A stretch of DNA of 64,000 bases from Micromonospora profundi (GCF_011927785.1 NZ_JAATJK010000001.1:5303001-5367000), one strand, 5' to 3'. Counted from the stretch's first letter, positions 34,008-43,032 are shown. Numbers and translations: made by a program. The notes: a model not told the origin generated them from the letters alone.

Positions 34008-35675
34008 TCAGAATTCGACTGATCTTTCACCGCCGCCACGAGGTGGCGGATCGCCTGGTCGGTTGGCAACGGTGGGCGGATTGGGTGTGCCGGCACGCCC
34101 ACGCAGGTCCCAGTCCTCGGCAGCAGTGGCCGCGACAGTGCGTACCTCCGCCCAGGCGCGAATAGCCGCAATCCGCTCCGCCTGGGTCACGCTCAGCGGC
34201 ACCATGTTCGCCACACCGCGCACGAGGTCGTCCTTGCGCAACGGGCGTCGCTCCGAGAAAGCGTCGAAGAGACCGGCGATCACCGCCTGCTCGATCTCCG
34301 CGCCCGCATAGCCCTCGCTCAGCACGGAGAGTTCCTTGAGCAGAGGGTCGTCGACGGTGAGGCCACCGGCGACAGCGGGGCGGGTCAGGCGCTTCGCGAT
34401 GTGGACGGACCAGATGGCAACGCGCTCGGTGCTGGTCGGGAGGTCAACGAAGAAGATCTCGTCGAAGCGTCCCTTGCGCAACATCTCCGGTGGCAGGCTC
34501 TCGATGTTGTTGGCCGTCGCGATGACGAAGACCGGCTTCGTCTTCTCCTGGAGCCAGGTGAGGAACGTACCGAAGACGCGTGACGAGGTGCCCGAGTCGC
34601 CGCCGCTGGCACCGCCCGCCGGGAAGCCCTTCTCAATCTCGTCGACCCAGAGGACGCACGGTGAGGTCGCCTCCGCCGTCCGGATGGCGTTGCGGAGGTT
34701 CTGCTCGCTCGACCCGACGAGCCCCGAGAAGACCCGGCCGACGTCCAACCGGAGCAGCGGCAACCCCCAGGTCGCGGCGACGGCCTTCGCCGTCAACGAC
34801 TTCCCGCAGCCGGGTACGCCCGTGATCAGCACACCCCGGGGCGCGGGAAGCCCGTACTCCGCCGCCTCCGCCAGCCAGGAATTGTCCCGCTTGGCGAGCC
34901 ACCGCTTCAGATTCTCCAGCCCGCCCACGTCGGCCAGGTCGACGTTGACGTCGACGAACTCCAGCAGCCCTGACTTGCGTACCGTCTGCCGTTTCTCCTC
35001 ATGCACCACCGCGATGTCGTCGAGGTCGAGCACGCCGTCGTTGACCATCGCGCGGGCGAAGGCGTTCTCGGCCTCCTGGAGCGTGAGGCCAAGGGCCGCC
35101 TTCGCGAGCCGTTCCCGGCCGATGTCGTCAAGCCCCATCTGTATCCGGCCGCTGGCACAGTTGGCCGCGATCATCCCGTCGAGCACCAACCGGATCTCCG
35201 CGTCGCTCGGGAGCGCGAAGTCGACGATGGTGATGTCCTTCTCCAACTCGACGGGTATCCGCAGCACGGGAGAGACGAGCACCAACGCGCGAGCGACCGG
35301 ACCGGACTTGAAGGCCACCGCCACGTCCCGCAGACGCCGGATCACACCCGGGCTTCCGGGCCGTTCACCACCTCCGTGCGCCGGGTGCAGGTCCTTGAAG
35401 ATGAGCACGCTGGGTTCGTCGATCCGAAGCGCCGCGGTGAGCGCGTCCTCCGGGTCCGTCGTGCCTTTGCGCGGGTTGCCGTCCGGTTGTACCAGCCCTT
35501 CCGTGGCTGACCATGTCCACACCGACCGGGGGGTACGCACGAGGTCCGCGTCGCGGGCCACCGCCGTCACCTCCTGGATGACCCGGTGCTCCTCGTACGA
35601 CTCGACGTAGAGGATGGGAAAGCGCGCCTTGAGCAACTGCGAGAGTGCTTCACGGAACGTTGTCGCCATCGCCAT
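34008..35675 (-). CDS. Ycf46-type AAA+ ATPase
   Basis: 555 residues. The N-terminal half (about 1-240) is a degenerate AAA-like module ([27 protein letters not shown]). The second half has a complete AAA core: Walker A GVPGCGKS (about 284-292), Walker [13 protein letters not shown], sensor 1 [10 protein letters not shown], arginine finger in MLRKGRFDE, then a lid domain. This is the Ycf46 layout (cyanobacteria, plastids, diverse bacteria). It heads the five-gene operon; ATPase action on membrane or radical-SAM partners is inference. Start: ATG 35675 with gaggggga. Confidence 0.85.
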   Translation of the reverse strand: MAMATTFREALSQLLKARFPILYVESYEEHRVIQEVTAVARDADLVRTPRSVWTWSATEGLVQPDGNPRKGTTDPEDALTAALRIDEPSVLIFKDLHPAHGGGERPGSPGVIRRLRDVAVAFKSGPVARALVLVSPVLRIPVELEKDITIVDFALPSDAEIRLVLDGMIAANCASGRIQMGLDDIGRERLAKAALGLTLQEAENAFARAMVNDGVLDLDDIAVVHEEKRQTVRKSGLLEFVDVNVDLADVGGLENLKRWLAKRDNSWLAEAAEYGLPAPRGVLITGVPGCGKSLTAKAVAATWGLPLLRLDVGRVFSGLVGSSEQNLRNAIRTAEATSPCVLWVDEIEKGFPAGGASGGDSGTSSRVFGTFLTWLQEKTKPVFVIATANNIESLPPEMLRKGRFDEIFFVDLPTSTERVAIWSVHIAKRLTRPAVAGGLTVDDPLLKELSVLSEGYAGAEIEQAVIAGLFDAFSERRPLRKDDLVRGVANMVPLSVTQAERIAAIRAWAEVRTVAATAAEDWDLRGRAGTPNPPTVANRPGDPPPRGGGERSVEF

Positions 35676-35787
35676 CGCCGACTCCCCCTCACCAGGCCGG
35701 CCGACTTTAGCAGTGCCCGCGAGGCCTCGATCAACGAAATCGCGGCACCCGACGCCCGTCGGCCCGTCGGCCCGCCGAACACCTTGC

Positions 35788-36477
35788 TCAGGAGCTGAGG
35801 GCGATCCGGATCGCGAGGACGATCAGGATCACGCCGGTCAGCCGCTCGATCACCTTGAGCACTGACGGGCGGGTCAACCAGGGGTGCAGCCGGTCGATGA
35901 GCAGGATGTAGCAGGCCCACCAGAGCACCGCGAGGCCGATGAACGTCGCGGCAAGCACCGCCGTCCGGGCCGCCGCACCGTCGCCAGGCTTGACGAACTG
36001 CGGCACGAACGACACGTAGAAGATGACCACCTTGATGTTCAGCAGCTGGCTGGTGATCCCCATGATGAACGACCGCCGCGCCACGTGCGGTTCCTCGTCC
36101 GCGGGGGGTTCCACGGCAGTCGTACCCGTGCCGTTGCCGCCCGACCCCGCGCCGACCGTGACCGGCTGCTCGGCCGGGGCCACCCGCCGTGGTCGGGTGG
36201 CCCAGAGGATGGTGCCGCCCAGGTAGATGAGGTAGAGGGCGCCGGCGATGCGCAGCACCGTGTAGAGCACCGGCGAGGAGAGCAGCAACGCGGACAGACC
36301 GGCCGTGGCGAGCGAGGCGTGCACCAGGGCGGCCACGACGAGCCCGCCCAGCACCACGAAGCCAGCCCGCCGGCCGTACCGGACGGTCTGCCTGGTGACA
36401 AGCGCGAAGTCCACCCCCGGCACGATGATGATCAGGAGGCTGGCGGCGATGAAGGCGACGATCTGGATGTCAGACAT
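35788..36477 (-). CDS. LysE-family amino acid exporter
   Basis: 229 residues, six predicted helices; the N-terminus (AFIAASLLIIIVPGVDFALVTRQ) and GITSQLLNIKVVIFYVSFVPQF are the two LysE/RhtB hallmarks (about 8-30 and 138-160). These export amino acids and analogues by proton exchange. Start ATG at 36477 overlaps the upstream small gene by 8 nt, so it belongs to the hydrazine operon. A role exporting a hydrazino acid is inference. Confidence 0.85.
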   Translation of the reverse strand: MSDIQIVAFIAASLLIIIVPGVDFALVTRQTVRYGRRAGFVVLGGLVVAALVHASLATAGLSALLLSSPVLYTVLRIAGALYLIYLGGTILWATRPRRVAPAEQPVTVGAGSGGNGTGTTAVEPPADEEPHVARRSFIMGITSQLLNIKVVIFYVSFVPQFVKPGDGAAARTAVLAATFIGLAVLWWACYILLIDRLHPWLTRPSVLKVIERLTGVILIVLAIRIALSS

Positions 36478-36850
36478 GCTGCGGGTTCTTTCTCTGAGCG
36501 GCGAAGGCTGGTGCGACCTCCTCGATGACGGACACGCCGCTGTCCGGCCGTGGGCCGTGTCGGCGCCACTCCTCGCGCAGCCGGATCCGTCCGTCCGGAA
36601 GCCGCTCGGGATGGGAGACACACTCGCCGACCACTATGGCGCCGTCCGAGAGCACCTCCATGTACGCGAACCGCACCACGCCCTCGGCGTCGCAGGTCCC
36701 GGTCAGTGAGCCGCGTCGTACGGCACCGCCGGTGATCTCCGCCCACACGAGGTCGCCGCGCTGGTGGTAGTGCCCGGTCAGCGGTGCGACATCGGGATCG
36801 CCGTGGTCAACGGAGACGAAGATCTTGTCGTCGTAGTCGAATGTGGTCAT
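36470..36850 (-). CDS. Small protein of the hydrazine operon, unknown
   Basis: 126 residues, soluble, with alternating strands: GHYHQRGDLVWAEITGGAVRRGSLTG, then CVSHPERLPDGRIRLREEWRRHG. It resembles a group of actinobacterial proteins annotated loosely as N-acetylglutamate synthase-like, without GNAT motifs. Function is not known. It sits 5 nt after the hydroxylase and overlaps LysE, so it is cotranscribed. Could be a binding or protective protein for the product. Confidence 0.55.
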   Translation of the reverse strand: MTTFDYDDKIFVSVDHGDPDVAPLTGHYHQRGDLVWAEITGGAVRRGSLTGTCDAEGVVRFAYMEVLSDGAIVVGECVSHPERLPDGRIRLREEWRRHGPRPDSGVSVIEEVAPAFAAQRKNPQHV

Positions 36851-36855
36851 CGCGC

Positions 36856-38115
36856 TCACGCCCACTGAGTGCTGAGGTAGTCGTCGCGGAACGGGCAGAC
36901 GACGCGACCCGCGATCGAGTTGAGAATCATCGCGCTGCGGATCGGCAGGATGCTCAGGTTGGAGTCGACGAGCCCCTGCACGTATCGGCCCCGGTTCAGC
37001 ACGAAGATCTTGTGGTCGTCGGCGTGCTTCCACCGGATCGAGTAGTCCGACTCGATGATCGGCTCGCCGCGCTCGTCGACGTCGACCAGGGCCGACAGGT
37101 CCGGGTCGAAGGGCAGCGGCGCGAGCCGCCGTCCCGCCGCGACCACCACGTTCGCCGCCCGGTGCCGTTCCTCGCCACTGCCGGCGGTGAGGCATTCCAA
37201 CTCGATCTCGCCGTCCAGCTGCCGGGCGCCGGTCACGGTCCGGCTCGGCATGATCGTGACCGGGAACCGCCCGGCCCGCAGCCGCTCCTCGTAGTTGTGC
37301 TGGTAGATGCCGCGCAGCGTGCCGGGTGAGATGCCGTCGCTGGTGAGGATCTGACCGGAGACGAGGCGTTCGCGGACGTCCCTTGAGAGGTTGAGGAACG
37401 CTTCCTGGTACGCGGGTCGGTACAGGTCGTTCGCGGAGGGGGAATCCTCCAGCGGCGCGAACCACGACCGGCGGCCGATCCACTTGATGTCGCGGCACCC
37501 ACGGCTGAGCAGCGCCGCGACACATTCGGCGCTGGTCTGGCCGCTGCCGATCACGATCCAGGGCAGGTCCGGTTCGTCGGGCACTGTGGTGAGGCGCTGG
37601 TTCAGCTCGTCGGCGACGAAGACGTGTCGGGGGTCGAGGGCACCCAGGAACTCCGGCACGAAGGGCATCGTCCCGGTGCCGATCACCAGGTGCTGGGACC
37701 GGGCGACAGCTTCCCCGCGGCTGTGGCTCACCAACGCGCCGTCGAACTCGACGTGGTCGATCCGGGTGCCGTAGGTGATGTTCGGCAACTGGCTCGCCGC
37801 CCACACCAGGTACTGCTGGTACTCCACACGCGGGATCGTGTCGAAGCCCGCGCCCAGCAGTGCGTAGACCCGGCCCGTGGTGACCAGGTAGTTGAGGAAC
37901 GACAGCGGATGGGTCGGGTCGTACAGCGAGACCAGGTCCTTGACCCAGCCGGTCTGCATCCGTACGCCGCTGTGCAGCATTCCGTCGTGCCACCCCGGCT
38001 GGTCACGCGCCTCGAACAGGGCGATCTGGTGTGGCGCGAGGACGTCGTACATGGCCGCGAGGCTCAGGTTGGCTGGCCCGGCACCGATACCCACTGCGTG
38101 ATATGTCTGCGTCAT
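36856..38115 (-). CDS. Lysine/ornithine N-hydroxylase (IucD/PvdA family)
   Basis: 419 residues. FAD motif GIGAGPANLSLA (about 8-19) and NADPH motif VIGSGQTSAE (about 190-199), with the C-terminal NRGRYVQGLVDSNLS. This class hydroxylates the terminal amine of lysine or ornithine, using FAD, NADPH and O2. Beside cupin, MetRS-like and DAO genes it should make N6-hydroxylysine, the first step of hydrazine formation known from s56-p1. Start: ATG 38115 with agaggc upstream. A siderophore role is less likely, since no siderophore synthetase is nearby. Confidence 0.88.
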   Translation of the reverse strand: MTQTYHAVGIGAGPANLSLAAMYDVLAPHQIALFEARDQPGWHDGMLHSGVRMQTGWVKDLVSLYDPTHPLSFLNYLVTTGRVYALLGAGFDTIPRVEYQQYLVWAASQLPNITYGTRIDHVEFDGALVSHSRGEAVARSQHLVIGTGTMPFVPEFLGALDPRHVFVADELNQRLTTVPDEPDLPWIVIGSGQTSAECVAALLSRGCRDIKWIGRRSWFAPLEDSPSANDLYRPAYQEAFLNLSRDVRERLVSGQILTSDGISPGTLRGIYQHNYEERLRAGRFPVTIMPSRTVTGARQLDGEIELECLTAGSGEERHRAANVVVAAGRRLAPLPFDPDLSALVDVDERGEPIIESDYSIRWKHADDHKIFVLNRGRYVQGLVDSNLSILPIRSAMILNSIAGRVVCPFRDDYLSTQWA

Positions 38116-38128
38116 CTTCTGCCTCTGT

Positions 38129-39178
38129 CTAACCCGTTGGGACATTGACGGCGGAACGGTTGGTGAGCAGGGCGGTGGCGGCGAGGCGGCTGGCGGCCAA
38201 CGCGGTCTTGGCGGCGCCTCCACTTCCGCCGGTGAAGGTGAAGGTGTGCGCGGTTCCGGCGACGGCTCGCAGCGCCAGACCGGCGGGCTCGCTGTAGCAG
38301 TCGACGGCGCTGACCGGTGGGCCCAGCGGCCGCGGGTCCAGACCAGGCAGCCGCAGCAGGGCGGTTGCCCGGACCTGTTCGGTCAGGTCGACGTCCGGCT
38401 CGGGGGTCGGCGGTTCGACGTCCCAGCGCGTGCTCGGCAGGCCGAGTAGCAGGCGTCCCGGTCCCGCCGGTCGGCCGTAGAGACCACTGGTCTCGTCGAC
38501 GAAACACGGCAGGTCGTTCCGGGCCACGGCGTAGTGGGCGTACTGGATGTGTTTTGTGCGCAGCGTGGTGGTGAGCCCGGCGGAACGCAGCAGGCCGGGG
38601 GTCCACGCGCCGGCGGCGACGACCACGAGGTCGCCGGTTAGCCGCCGACCGTCCCGCAGTTCGACAGTGTCGTCGTCGAGCCGTGCCACAGGCGTGGCCT
38701 CGGTCCGGTCCAGCCCGGCGAGGGCCGCCCGGCGCAGTCGGTCCGGGACGATGTATCCGGCGTGCGGTTCCCAGACCGCCGCGCTGCGCTCCGGCAGGCG
38801 GTCGAAGCCGAACCGGCGGGCGACCTGCGTACCTGTCAACACCTCGATCCCCGGCGCCCCGACACCGGCCACCAGATCGAGGTCACCGGCATCCAGCAGG
38901 TAGAGCGAGCCGCTCTCCCGCCAGCCTGCCTGCTCGGCAAGCACCGGGTCGGCCAGCAGCTCGGCGAGGCTGGCGGTGGCCAGGGAACGGGCGGCCGGGT
39001 CGGGCTCGAACGCCCGCACCAGGCCGCCGGACGCCGCCGTGGCGTCGGCGTACCCGCCCTCCGGCCCGTCGATTCCCGCGCCGATCAACACCGGCTGGGC
39101 GCCGGCGTCCTGCAACCGTCGAGCCAGCAGGGCCCCACCCAGGCCGGCGCCGACGACGAGTACCCGTGGCTCAGCCAC
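38129..39178 (-). CDS. FAD-dependent oxidase (DAO family)
   Basis: 349 residues. GAGLGGALLARRL (about 10-22) binds FAD, and the C-terminal TGGSGGAAKTALA closes the site, as in glycine/sarcosine-type DAO oxidoreductases. In the s56-p1 pathway a DAO-type enzyme (Spb39) oxidatively cleaves the lysine-glycine hydrazine adduct to hydrazinoacetic acid. The same role is inferred here from order and class. Start overlaps the MetRS-like stop by 8 nt; the gap to the hydroxylase is 13 nt. Confidence 0.8.
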   Translation of the reverse strand: MAEPRVLVVGAGLGGALLARRLQDAGAQPVLIGAGIDGPEGGYADATAASGGLVRAFEPDPAARSLATASLAELLADPVLAEQAGWRESGSLYLLDAGDLDLVAGVGAPGIEVLTGTQVARRFGFDRLPERSAAVWEPHAGYIVPDRLRRAALAGLDRTEATPVARLDDDTVELRDGRRLTGDLVVVAAGAWTPGLLRSAGLTTTLRTKHIQYAHYAVARNDLPCFVDETSGLYGRPAGPGRLLLGLPSTRWDVEPPTPEPDVDLTEQVRATALLRLPGLDPRPLGPPVSAVDCYSEPAGLALRAVAGTAHTFTFTGGSGGAAKTALAASRLAATALLTNRSAVNVPTG

Positions 39179-40550
39179 CGGACTCCGCCGGGAGGGTGCC
39201 GCCGATCAGACCCAACAGCCGGGCCGCCCGTTCCGGGCTGCTGCGGTACGCGGTCAGCGCCGCGCGGACCGCCGTGGCGGGGTCGAAGTGTTCCGGGCGC
39301 AACGCCTGCTCGCCCCGCGTCAGCTCGATGTCCGCAAGCGCCGCGTCGAGGGCGGGGGCGTTCCCGTCAAGGGACGCCGCGTACCGCGTCTTGAATGCCT
39401 GGTACGCCTCCGGCCGGAAGTCGGACTCGTAGCTGTCCGGCCGGTCCCAGCTCACGAACGCCCGCACCACGGTCGGGTCCTCGCTGGACAGGAACTCGTC
39501 GGCCCAGATGGCGTGTTGCCGGCTGGTGGAGAACTTCGAGCCGGTGAGCCGGTAGAACTCGTTGACCACCAGACCGGTCGGACGATCGGGCAGGCCGGCG
39601 GCGAGGTGCAGGGCCGGGATCAGGACCGCGTAGTAGAACGCGTTGTCGACCCCCAGGAAGATCCACTGCTCGTCGATGCCCTGCCAAGCGTCGAGGTACC
39701 CGGCCAGGGCGTCCGCGTCGGGACGCAGGTGGCGGGCGGGCATTACCAGGTTGGCCAGGGCCATCTCGGCCCACACGTCGATCCGCAGACCGTCGTCCCA
39801 CTCGATGCCCCAGTCCGTCGGATAGGCGAGCGGCACATCCGGCAGCGCCCCATCGAGGTACGACCCGACGAGCCGGCGCAGCCGGGGCGGCAGCACCGCG
39901 CGGGACCAGAACTCGGCAAGTCGCTCCCGGTGCTCTGCCAGGCGGAGCACCGGGATCGTGTGGGTGACCGGCTCGGGTGCGGCCGAGCAGCAGGTCGATC
40001 GCGCCCCGACCAGGGTCTCGGCGGTGCAGAACCCGCCGCAGCCCTCACACGTGCCACCGGCGGCCCCAGCTCCGCAGACCGGGCAGGTCCCGGTGACCCG
40101 TACGTGGTGCAGGACCCGGTGGCAGGCGGAGCAGGCGCGCAGCGACACCGGGGCGATCTCGACGGCCTTCGCCTCGACCAGCTCGGTGAGCAGCCCGGCC
40201 ACGGTACTGCGGTAGCCCTCGTCGGCCAGCGGGTCGGCCATGATGTCGTAGCGGATGCGGGCCGCGTCCAGGGCCGTACAGATCAACGCCTGGTAGCGGG
40301 CGGCGGTGTCCGTCACGGCCTCCCCGAGCGCCTCGGCCCGCGCCAGCACGTAGTTCTGGTGGGCGTCCAGGCCGGACTGCGCTACCACCCGGCGGCCGTC
40401 GGCGCGCAGCGCGCGGACCGCGATGTCCCCGGCGACGTACGGGCCGGAGAGGTGGCCGACGTGCAGTGGCCCGTTCGGTGTCGGCGGTGGGGTCACCACG
40501 AGCACGGCGCCCGGTGCGGCCGGTACGGCCGCCCCGAGGGCCTCAGTCAC
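39171..40550 (-). CDS. MetRS-like hydrazine-forming enzyme (stand-alone)
   Basis: 459 residues with class I synthetase signatures: HIGH as HVGH (30-33) and a degenerate KMSKS as KFSTS (339-343). A cysteine-rich zinc-knuckle insert (CSAC..., CPVCG, CEGCG) lies near 155-205. It is shorter than genuine MetRS and seems to lack the anticodon-binding domain. In hydrazine synthetases such as Spb40 a MetRS-like domain activates glycine and couples it to N6-hydroxylysine. There it is fused behind a cupin; here the cupin is a separate gene directly upstream. The GTG at 40550 overlaps the cupin stop (GTGACTGA). A longer frame to 40607 is less likely. Confidence 0.82.
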   Translation of the reverse strand: MTEALGAAVPAAPGAVLVVTPPPTPNGPLHVGHLSGPYVAGDIAVRALRADGRRVVAQSGLDAHQNYVLARAEALGEAVTDTAARYQALICTALDAARIRYDIMADPLADEGYRSTVAGLLTELVEAKAVEIAPVSLRACSACHRVLHHVRVTGTCPVCGAGAAGGTCEGCGGFCTAETLVGARSTCCSAAPEPVTHTIPVLRLAEHRERLAEFWSRAVLPPRLRRLVGSYLDGALPDVPLAYPTDWGIEWDDGLRIDVWAEMALANLVMPARHLRPDADALAGYLDAWQGIDEQWIFLGVDNAFYYAVLIPALHLAAGLPDRPTGLVVNEFYRLTGSKFSTSRQHAIWADEFLSSEDPTVVRAFVSWDRPDSYESDFRPEAYQAFKTRYAASLDGNAPALDAALADIELTRGEQALRPEHFDPATAVRAALTAYRSSPERAARLLGLIGGTLPAESGG

Positions 40551-40956
40551 GACCCGCACCACCACTCGCACCGTCAGTGGCAGCGGCGGCGTCCGCATCG
40601 GCAGCATCCGCGACGGCGGCGGCGTCCTGGGGCATCCAGTAGATGCTCAGGATCGTCAGCGGCTGTACCGGGGACGGGTTGTGGATGACGTGGCGCTGTT
40701 CGGGGTCGAGCAGGATGACGCCGCCGGTCGGCACTTCGACCTTCTCCCCACCCTCCTCGTAGATGGCGGTGCCGCGGGTCACGACCGCGAACTCGACCTC
40801 CGGGTGTACGTCCTCGGCGCTGCTGCCACCGGGCGGGATGACGCACCACATCGCGTCGAACGGCAGCGGCCCGAGGTCCCGGTACTGCTTCCAGCGACCG
40901 ATCTGGATTCCGTACTCCTCGGTAAGTTCCGCCGCATCGCTGACATATCTACGCAT
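40543..40956 (-). CDS. Cupin protein of the hydrazine cassette
   Basis: 137 residues, one cupin barrel. Metal-ligand candidates are His51 and Glu55 (HPEVE), His89 and His92 (RHVIH). In hydrazine synthetases the zinc cupin is the N-terminal domain that rearranges the ester to an N-N bond. The gene order cupin then MetRS matches that domain order. Start: ATG 40956 with ggagg 6 nt upstream; an ATG at 40962 is possible. The Ala/Asp-rich tail (AADADAAAATDG) may be the remnant of a linker. Confidence 0.78.
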   Translation of the reverse strand: MRRYVSDAAELTEEYGIQIGRWKQYRDLGPLPFDAMWCVIPPGGSSAEDVHPEVEFAVVTRGTAIYEEGGEKVEVPTGGVILLDPEQRHVIHNPSPVQPLTILSIYWMPQDAAAVADAADADAAAATDGASGGAGRD

Positions 40957-41082
40957 GCCCATCCTCCGTGCTCGGTTGGACTGAGGTATTACGCAACGCA
41001 ATTAGTTCCACCGATGTCCAAGCGGTGATCGACCAGTGCTGACATACGGCGCATAGCAGGCTCGGTACGGCGTCACGCGTTT

Positions 41083-41138
41083 TGGCCACTTTCACCGCCA
41101 CCAATGGCGGCAAGGCCACTGTGGACTTAAAGTGACCA
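41083..41138. promoter_or_regulatory. Inverted repeat between the cupin and regulator genes
   Basis: TGGCCACTTT (41083-41092) and AAAGTGACCA (41129-41138) form a 9-of-10 inverted repeat about 36 nt apart, with an inner hairpin CCGCCA / TGGCGG. It lies in the shared promoter region of the divergent operon and regulator. Candidate operator. Confidence 0.4.
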
Positions 41139-41270
41139 CGCAAACAGGAATCGCACCGGCAGATCACCGGCAAATGTCGCTGCTGACTTCCCAGACAGCG
41201 GGTCAAATCCGGCGCATCGCCCGCGCAATTCGGCCAAATACGTACGGGGCCGACGAGTGGAGGCGGCATT

Positions 41271-42191
41271 GTGATCGGCTTCATCAATACCCTGAGTGAT
41301 GAAATCATCGCAGCACGACAGCGGGCCAACCTCACCCAGGAGGAATTGGCCGCGAAAACCGGACTGAGCGTCCGGAGCATCCGCAACCTGGAGTCGGCGC
41401 GGGTGACCCAGCCGCGACCGGCGACCGTTCGTCTGCTGCGCGACGCGCTCAATCTTCCCGCCCGCCCCTCACCAACGTCCCGGATACGTCCCATGCAGCT
41501 ACCGCTCGGCACTCCGGACTTCGTCGGCCGATCAGCACAACTCGCCCAACTCGACGGGCTGCTCGACGGTGGACCTCGGCGAATGTCGGCAGTGGTGATC
41601 TGCGTCCTCACCGGGCCGAGCGGCATCGGCAAGACAGCGTTGGCCCTGCACTGGGCACACCGCGTCGCTCCTCGTTTCGCCGACGGCGTGCTCTACCTCG
41701 ACCTGCGGGGCAGCCGCCCAGACGACCAGGTGGTGGCCCCGTCCGACGCGCTTGGCAGCCTCATCCAGGCGCTGGACGTACCCGGCGACATTCCGTGCGA
41801 TCCGGCCGCACGGGCCGGGCTGTACCGGAGCGCCCTGGCCGGGCGGCGGATGCTCATCGTGCTCGACGACGCGCGGGACGCAGACCAGGCACGACCGCTG
41901 TTGCCCGGTGTGGCGGGCTGCATGGTCGTGGTGACCAGCCGCGATCGCCTGAGCTGCCTGGTCGCGGCGGAGGCCGCGCGTCCCGTCGTTGTCGACGAAC
42001 TCGGCCCCGCGGAGGCGTGGAACCTGCTCCGTTCCCGTCTCGGTGAGCGGCGGCTCGCCACCGAGCGGGAGGCATTGGAGAGCATCGTCGCCCACTGCGC
42101 GGGCTCTCCCCGGGCGCTGACGGCGGCGGCCGCCTGCGCGGCCATTGACCCCCGACTCTCCCTCACGGAGTTGGCCCGGCAACTGCGCTAG
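41271..42191 (+). CDS. XRE-HTH/NB-ARC regulator (AfsR-like, no TPR)
   Basis: 306 residues. An XRE HTH (about 10-65: NLTQEELAAKTGLSVRSIRNLE) is followed by an NB-ARC ATPase domain (about 85-300): P-loop GPSGIGKT, Walker B MLIVLDDARD and VVVTSRDRL. AfsR/SARP-type regulators usually add TPR repeats; these are absent. GTG start at 41271 with ggagg upstream. Divergent from the hydrazine operon, so the likely pathway regulator. The ATP-dependent switch is inference from family. Confidence 0.82.
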   Translation: MIGFINTLSDEIIAARQRANLTQEELAAKTGLSVRSIRNLESARVTQPRPATVRLLRDALNLPARPSPTSRIRPMQLPLGTPDFVGRSAQLAQLDGLLDGGPRRMSAVVICVLTGPSGIGKTALALHWAHRVAPRFADGVLYLDLRGSRPDDQVVAPSDALGSLIQALDVPGDIPCDPAARAGLYRSALAGRRMLIVLDDARDADQARPLLPGVAGCMVVVTSRDRLSCLVAAEAARPVVVDELGPAEAWNLLRSRLGERRLATEREALESIVAHCAGSPRALTAAAACAAIDPRLSLTELARQLR

Positions 42192-42221
42192 AACGCCGCC
42201 AGCTACGGCGGCCGTTGTCGA

Positions 42222-42896
42222 TCAGGGTTCGTCTACCCGCGCACCGGCGCGGGCGGCCACGTGCGCCGGCACCGGTACGGTCGCCGGCAGTGCGGGGTCG
42301 GCCAAGGGCTGCTGCCACCGCGCGATCAGCGGCAGTTCCCCTGCCCAGTTGCCACGTTCCGCGTCCGGGCTGTCGCCATCGTCCGGCGGGCCGCTGCGCG
42401 TCTTGACCGACGCCTCGGTGAGCGGAAGCGCCAGCAGTGCGGTGGCAGCCAGTTCCTTCCGGTTCGGTTGACGGGCGTAGTCCCACTGGCCGGGGGCGAC
42501 GTGCTCGGTGAGCGTCCGGAGGCCATGCAGCTTCTCGTCGGGGTCGGTCACCCAACGCGGCAGACCGTAGACCATCGCGCTGCGGTAGTTGACCCCGTGT
42601 TCGAAGACCGAGCGTGCCAGGACCAGGCCGTCGACGACAGTGACGGTGGCACAGACCTCCGCGCCGGTGGTGAGGCTCCGGCTGGCCACCGACCCGTGCA
42701 GGTAGAGGTGCTTGTCGTCGAATCCGTAGACGGTGGGAACGACCATCGGGTAGCCGTCCACGAGCACGCCGAGGTGGCAGACGAAGCTGGCCCGCAGGAC
42801 GTCGAAGAGGGCGCTCCGATCGCTGCGCCCCTTCTCCTTCATGCGACGCAACCCGGTTCGGGGCGTTGCGGACAACGGCAGGTCGGCGTCGCTCAC
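42222..42896 (-). CDS. Pyridoxamine-5'-phosphate-oxidase-like flavin/heme protein
   Basis: 224 residues. CHLGVLVDGYPMVVPTVYGFDDKHLYLHGS (about 38-68) opens the split-barrel fold of PNPOx-like proteins, which bind FMN, F420 or heme. The C-terminal 'GPPDD' region and size fit the general subgroup found next to GntR regulators. Substrate unknown. Start: ATG 42896. Convergent with the NB-ARC regulator, 30 nt apart. Confidence 0.75.
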   Translation of the reverse strand: MSDADLPLSATPRTGLRRMKEKGRSDRSALFDVLRASFVCHLGVLVDGYPMVVPTVYGFDDKHLYLHGSVASRSLTTGAEVCATVTVVDGLVLARSVFEHGVNYRSAMVYGLPRWVTDPDEKLHGLRTLTEHVAPGQWDYARQPNRKELAATALLALPLTEASVKTRSGPPDDGDSPDAERGNWAGELPLIARWQQPLADPALPATVPVPAHVAARAGARVDEP

Positions 42897-42998
42897 TTGT
42901 GGTCTCCCGTCGGTTTCCCTGTCCCGGCAGCCTCGAAAGGCCGAGCGTGGTTCGGGCTGGAGTGTAGGAGCGTTCCGACGAGACTGGTATGGACACGG

Positions 42999-43032
42999 CT
43001 GATGGGCCGGGCCTCGCGGCCCGGCCCATCAG
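42999..43032 (-). terminator. Terminator hairpin after PIG-L gene
   Basis: 15-bp perfect stem (42999-43013 with 43018-43032) and a 4-nt loop, about 30 nt downstream of the PIG-L stop on the minus strand. Confidence 0.88.

Noticed and set aside
36856..38115. Siderophore locus based on the N-hydroxylase
   Set aside because: No siderophore synthetase, acyltransferase or iron transporter nearby; cupin, MetRS-like and DAO genes fit hydrazine formation better.
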